DNA of 64,000 nt. It comes from Antedon bifida. Its lineage: Eukaryota; Echinodermata; Crinoidea; Comatulida; Antedonidae. A model generated the notes under the pieces. The model worked only from the letters and a program-made list of their open reading frames with translations, had not been told where the DNA came from and did no database searches. The stretch spans positions 868,001-932,000 of the forward strand of contig OY727102.1 of the NCBI GenBank assembly GCA_963402885.1. Reading direction: 5' to 3'. Both the position numbers and the translations under genes were made by a program. Shown here piece after piece: positions 61,649 to 64,000 of this stretch (position 1 is the stretch's first letter; each line of letters begins with the position of its first letter).

Positions 61649-64000
61649 ATGGCTTTCGACGATGACACCGTCAAGAGAAAGACTCCTCTTCAAGTGGTGA
61701 ATAAAAGTCCGAATTTTTTCCGTCGGAATACTTCAAGCCAACCGCGGAAACGAACCGCAGCTGAGCAACTGTTTCAAGGTAGAGGAGATCATACCATTTT
61801 TGCACGGGGTGGTGAGAATGAAAATAGTTTGAATATGAGTCACAACAGAGTAGAATATTTTAACAAGAATAAGAAAAGTCTTGGAAGTAAAACCGTACCA
61901 GTACAAGATTCACAAAGTAACAAGGTTCAGGATGATATTGGTTTGATTGAATCTAGACAGAGAAGCCGAAGACAACAACAACAAAGAGAGAAGATGCATC
62001 GAGCAAGAAGTGTTGAACGTCCTCACGTAGAATCACGGCTCGTTATAACAACGTTCTCTTCAGATGACTCGGATAATGAAATCCAAAGTGACCAATGCAA
62101 CGATAATTTAAATAACATTCCATCCGGAAGAGTTTTCAACAGGATTACGTTCTTTTCAAACTCCAACGAAAAATTAACCAATAAACCGAGTGCAATTAAA
62201 TATGACCAGCGTATAAGTTCAGAGACAGGTAGCAACATTGAAAAGAGCCACCATGCTAAGCCAAGCAGCCCAAAGAAACCTCCAACACCACCTAAACCAC
62301 TTGGATACTCTTTAAGAATTAGCCATGGTAAGGAGAACCAGAAAGAAACTAACAACATCACAGGAACACAAAGAAAAAAAGAAACTGGATATCATATACA
62401 GCAGAACGACTATGTTAGTACTCAAGAAAATAATAATTCATTTGAAGCCATGAACCACGAGAGGCATAGAAGAGTAATTGAAGCGAAGCCTTTATTCCCA
62501 ACGAGCAAAAGCAGTACCTCAAATCGCACTATACAACATCATGATAAAATAATGTTGAAATCTGATCAAAGTGGTATTGGTAACTCTGTACTAAGTAGTG
62601 CTAAGAACAGGCTGGCAAAGAACGATCACAATGCTGTCAAGGCACTGTCAATAGATCTTACACATTCCAATGTAGAAACAACGTCAAAGTTAAGTGTTGC
62701 CGAAAGACTTGGAGTTAGCACTCAATCAAAAAATGAGGGCGAACGGAAAATGGTTGCAAGTCATAGCTTCCATTATTTTCCATCTGATAAAACAATCGAT
62801 AACAAACCTGAAATATTAAATAAACCATCTCAGGTTTCTGGTGGTTTTGTTAAGAAACATGTAAGACAGAGATCTGCACCTGATGCAAACACCTGGTTAA
62901 ATCCTGATGCATCTCCATATATTGTTAGACCTATCAAAGACGACAATAGTATAGTATCACAACATAGTGCATATTCTGGAGATTTTCCAAGAAAGTCAAT
63001 CAAGCAGGAATCATCTTCTTCCGTGAAACTTGGCATTCATACTAGTGATGCTCGACACCAGAGAAAATCACCAGAAACTGTTGAGATTTACAATCCATCA
63101 AATACTTCAACAAAACCTAAGATTCCAGAAAAGCCGAAAAAACCTATAATCCTTAAAAAACCGCTGAATGAAAATGTATTAAAAAGAATACAACATAAAA
63201 ATGTGATGAAAACGGGATTTAATTCAAGAAAAAATAATGAAGTGATACAAATCAAATCTGATGAATTTGGAAGAGCTGGTACAAAACCAAGTATTATGCC
63301 CTCTACTAATATCAAGGACATGGACTTTACTATTACAAAACAGGACAATGATACAATATCATCACATAGAGAAAAAGATAAATATCAGGCATATTCTAAG
63401 ACTAATGAGAAATCAGCGGATGGTCATTACGGCATTCATTCTAGCAATGCCAAACAATATTTAGTAACACAAAAATCAAAATTCACCAAACAGTACAAAC
63501 CAGTCAGATTTCAACCGAGAAGAAAGTCTTCCACTTTGTCAACTTCTTCCAGTATTCGCTCTGACATCTCGCATGAGAATTTGGAAAATGGTAAACAGAT
63601 AAAAGATTTGAGGCACGAAGCTAATGTAGGAGATACATCAGTTGATAATGATAATCAATTTACATCTCATAGGTCAATAACTTCAAATGAACTCAAAACA
63701 ACTGTCAAACCAGGTGATGTTGATGGATGTACAAATGATATCAATTGGAAGATATTAAGGTCAACTACAGGTCAAGTGCTGGAGGCTAATGAGCCGAAAT
63801 TTAATTACGGTTTAAAACCTGCAGAATTAAAAACCGTGAAAGGACAAGAAGGTAATGAATACCAGCACCAATCACATTTTCCGCCTTCAAAAGTTTTTAA
63901 TGAATATTCATTATCTGGAGTCAGTCAAGCAAGCAAAAGTAAGTCATCCATGAAACCATTAGCTTTTAGTCTGAGACATAAGCCTTATGAATATTCATTA
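61649..64000 (+). CDS. Large intrinsically disordered protein, 5' part of coding region (partial)
   Basis: From ATG at 61649 (A at -3, G at +4) the frame stays open for 784 codons to the last base of the window, checked codon by codon. The protein begins MAFDDDTVKRKTPLQVV and is rich in Ser, Asn, Lys and Gln, with no hydrophobic segment and no obvious globular domain. Short motifs include a basic RSRRQQQQREK stretch, an acidic FSSDDSDNE patch, Pro-rich SH3-type sequences (SPKKPPTPPKPL near residue 207 and KIPEKPKKPI near 491) and a Ser-rich SSTLSTSSSIRSD block. GIHTSDARHQ and GIHSSNAKQY hint at an old internal duplication. I do not recognise the family. A cytoskeletal or signalling scaffold would fit, but that is a guess. 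Such a length of open frame in AT-rich DNA cannot be chance. Confidence 0.88.
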   Translation, partial: MAFDDDTVKRKTPLQVVNKSPNFFRRNTSSQPRKRTAAEQLFQGRGDHTIFARGGENENSLNMSHNRVEYFNKNKKSLGSKTVPVQDSQSNKVQDDIGLIESRQRSRRQQQQREKMHRARSVERPHVESRLVITTFSSDDSDNEIQSDQCNDNLNNIPSGRVFNRITFFSNSNEKLTNKPSAIKYDQRISSETGSNIEKSHHAKPSSPKKPPTPPKPLGYSLRISHGKENQKETNNITGTQRKKETGYHIQQNDYVSTQENNNSFEAMNHERHRRVIEAKPLFPTSKSSTSNRTIQHHDKIMLKSDQSGIGNSVLSSAKNRLAKNDHNAVKALSIDLTHSNVETTSKLSVAERLGVSTQSKNEGERKMVASHSFHYFPSDKTIDNKPEILNKPSQVSGGFVKKHVRQRSAPDANTWLNPDASPYIVRPIKDDNSIVSQHSAYSGDFPRKSIKQESSSSVKLGIHTSDARHQRKSPETVEIYNPSNTSTKPKIPEKPKKPIILKKPLNENVLKRIQHKNVMKTGFNSRKNNEVIQIKSDEFGRAGTKPSIMPSTNIKDMDFTITKQDNDTISSHREKDKYQAYSKTNEKSADGHYGIHSSNAKQYLVTQKSKFTKQYKPVRFQPRRKSSTLSTSSSIRSDISHENLENGKQIKDLRHEANVGDTSVDNDNQFTSHRSITSNELKTTVKPGDVDGCTNDINWKILRSTTGQVLEANEPKFNYGLKPAELKTVKGQEGNEYQHQSHFPPSKVFNEYSLSGVSQASKSKSSMKPLAFSLRHKPYEYSL

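Noticed and set aside
62023..63348. Several minus-strand open frames of 68-112 codons
   Set aside because: They are antisense to the 784-codon plus-strand frame and have hydrophobic composition typical of shadows.

Overview
This is a eukaryotic, AT-rich, intron-rich window with large intergenic stretches full of short DNA-transposon remnants. The gene set is metazoan: a TRPA-type ankyrin channel, a KCTD protein, a stathmin-domain protein with an acylated N-terminus, an endosomal syntaxin, a LITAF-domain protein and an MFSD2-type lysolipid transporter. That set, together with the very frequent palindrome TAGGCCTA and the MITE-rich non-coding DNA, suggests a marine invertebrate deuterostome, most likely an echinoderm. 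The taxon is an inference.

Layout. Positions 683-21805 on the minus strand hold the N-terminal ankyrin half of a TRPA1-like channel gene that runs off the left edge. Seven exons were joined with every splice phase consistent. Two exons (9697-9894 and 21584-21805) look like alternative first exons feeding the same first ankyrin exon. Positions 26360-27049 (+) hold an intronless KCTD6/21-like BTB gene. Positions 29472-32197 (+) hold a three-exon STMND1-like gene. Positions 36212-40635 (-) hold a complete ten-exon syntaxin-7/12 gene. Positions 41880-43900 are a non-autonomous transposon with ~51-bp terminal inverted repeats and 8-bp target duplications (hAT-like). Positions 44349-45457 (+) hold a three-exon gene for an unidentified two-membrane-span protein. 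Positions 47888-49625 (+) hold a three-exon LITAF-domain gene. Positions 50694-58673 (-) hold a complete 14-exon MFSD2-like transporter. From 61649 (+) a 784-codon open frame for a disordered protein continues past the right edge.

The main hidden feature is non-coding. Two introns of the MFSD2-like gene contain four near-identical 141-nt U4 spliceosomal snRNA genes on the same strand as the host. Each has a conserved upstream block at the expected PSE distance, an Sm site, a 3' terminal hairpin and a downstream 3'-box-like element. A fifth, 3'-only fragment lies between copies 1 and 2.

Several small repeat families recur: a TTAA-ended MITE (2 copies), an AAGCTCTGTCTACACTATC palindromic MITE (5), a GGTTCCCACTAG / TTGACCAATCACAAGCGA palindromic MITE (8, one inside a LITAF intron) and a possible fourth family (2). 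The syntaxin and LITAF products belong to the endosomal system; otherwise no functional clustering of the genes is evident. All exon models come from reading the sequence by eye and have not been checked against transcripts.
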